A stretch of DNA of 64,000 nucleotides from Amycolatopsis arida (GTDB taxonomy: Bacteria; Actinomycetota; Actinomycetes; Mycobacteriales; Pseudonocardiaceae). The DNA is taken from positions 1-64,000 of the forward strand of contig NZ_FOWW01000011.1 of NCBI RefSeq assembly GCF_900115565.1, read 5' to 3'. This document shows, one piece after another, positions 63,311 through 64,000 of this stretch; within the stretch, counting starts at the first letter, position 1, and each line of letters begins with the position of its first letter. The position numbers and the translations under genes were made by a program. The notes under the pieces were generated by a model that searched no databases, had not been told where the DNA came from, and saw nothing but the letters and a program-made list of their open reading frames with translations.

Positions 63311-64000
63311 TCACCGCGGACCGGCCTCGTTCGGCGGCGTGCGGTGCGCCCCGCCCGGTCTGGTCGCGTCGCCGGCCGGCCGCGGCTGGGGCTCCCGCCA
63401 GCCGGAGTTCGGCAGGTCGGCCACCTGCTGGGTGGGCAGCTCGCCGGCGTGCCGGCCGGGCACCGGGCCGGCCGGGGGCCGGCCCTGCGGGCCGCCCGCG
63501 CCCACGAGCATGTGCGGGTGGACGCCGTAGCGCTGCTGTTCCTCGGGGGTGAGGGACTCGATGATGCCCTCCTGCGCGGCGGGCGGCAGGGTGTGCAGAA
63601 TCCGCATCACCCTGTCCTTGCGGCGGCGCACCGCCTGGCGCTCCGGCAGCCCCGGCGTGGGCTGCAGCTGGGGCACCACGCCGCGGACGTCCTCGGAGGA
63701 GCCGTCGTGGTGGCCGGCGTCGGCGTGCGCCTGCTCCAACGCCATCTGCGCCTGGTCCTTCTCCTCGCTCATCCCGATCGGGCCGAGGCGGCGGCCGTTG
63801 AGGAACTGCTCCACCACCGGCTCGTCACTGGTCAGCAGCACCTCCCTCGGGCCGAACATCACCAGCTCCTTGCGGAAGAGCATGCCGATGTTGTCCGGGA
63901 CCGTGCGGGCGACGTTGATGTTGTGCGTGACGATCAGGATGGTCGCGTCGATCTGCGCGTTGAGGTCGATCAGCAGCTGGGACAGGTACGCGGTGCGCAC
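63311..64000 (-). CDS. mceG: MceG/Mkl ATPase of the Mce importer (5' end outside window)
   Basis: The visible 229 residues are the C-terminal part of an ABC ATPase: the ILIVTHNINVARTVPDN switch (H-loop) and the GMLFRKELVMFGPREVLL region. A Pro/Gly-rich tail of about 125 residues follows. The Walker A and signature motifs lie beyond the right edge. Gene order (ATPase, yrbE, mce) supports MceG. Confidence 0.9.
   Translation of the reverse strand: MRTAYLSQLLIDLNAQIDATILIVTHNINVARTVPDNIGMLFRKELVMFGPREVLLTSDEPVVEQFLNGRRLGPIGMSEEKDQAQMALEQAHADAGHHDGSSEDVRGVVPQLQPTPGLPERQAVRRRKDRVMRILHTLPPAAQEGIIESLTPEEQQRYGVHPHMLVGAGGPQGRPPAGPVPGRHAGELPTQQVADLPNSGWREPQPRPAGDATRPGGAHRTPPNEAGPR

Overview
The window is a 64 kb piece of a high-GC actinobacterial chromosome. 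Codon third positions are almost all G or C, so long antisense ORFs lie opposite nearly every gene. A mycosin-type ESX secretion locus, a yrbE/mce lipid-import operon with Mas proteins, bL17 and uS3 with long C-terminal tails, and the infA-rpmJ-rpsM-rpsK-rpsD-rpoA-rplQ-truA order point to Mycobacteriales/Pseudonocardiales. A Pseudonocardiaceae-like genus is my best inference. No rRNA, tRNA, CRISPR array, transposase or prophage gene was recognised.

Layout. (1) 1-12.3 kb: a type VII secretion locus with eccC (cut by the left edge), eccD, mycP, eccB and eccE, two secreted-substrate candidates and an EccE-coupled unknown. Position next to truA/rplQ and gene orientations match mycobacterial ESX-4, with eccE added. 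(2) 12.4-35.7 kb: a nearly continuous minus-strand translation block. In transcription order it is rpsL, rpsG, fusA, tuf; rpsJ, rplC, rplD, rplW, rplB, rpsS, rplV, rpsC, rplP, rpmC, rpsQ, rplN, rplX, rplE, rpsN, rpsH, rplF, rplR, rpsE, rpmD, rplO; secY, adk, map; infA, rpmJ, rpsM, a small unknown ORF, rpsK, rpsD, rpoA, rplQ, truA. Many junctions overlap by 1 or 4 nt (TGATG, ATGA, GTGA), and several gaps hold strong GC hairpins. (3) 36.1-42.1 kb: an accessory interval between rpsL and rpoC. It carries a plus-strand YbaB-like gene, a second pair of ESX-type substrates, two membrane proteins, two divergent M15 peptidases (VanY-like and VanX-like) and a short-chain dehydrogenase. (4) 42.2-49.8 kb: rpoC and rpoB, with a good promoter upstream of rpoB. 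RpoB has Asn where Ser531 (E. coli numbering) normally sits in the rifampicin pocket. (5) 50.0-52.5 kb: a glycosyltransferase whose frame is disturbed by a C10 tract, and two coupled membrane-protein genes. (6) 52.5-64 kb: a minus-strand mce operon in the order mceG (partial at the right edge), yrbEA, yrbEB, mceA-F and two Mas proteins.

How the parts work together. The translation and transcription genes form the conserved core. The ESX genes encode a secretion apparatus that plausibly exports both EspC-like/WEG protein pairs in the window. The Mce genes encode a complete ABC-type lipid importer: ATPase, two permeases, six substrate-binding proteins and two accessory proteins. Items most worth a second look are the RpoB Asn substitution, the 64-codon ORF coupled to rpsM, the duplicated rpsL/rpsG junction with its 24-codon mini-ORF, the 27-bp minisatellite in rpsC, the collagen-like head of EccE and the two matching substrate pairs.
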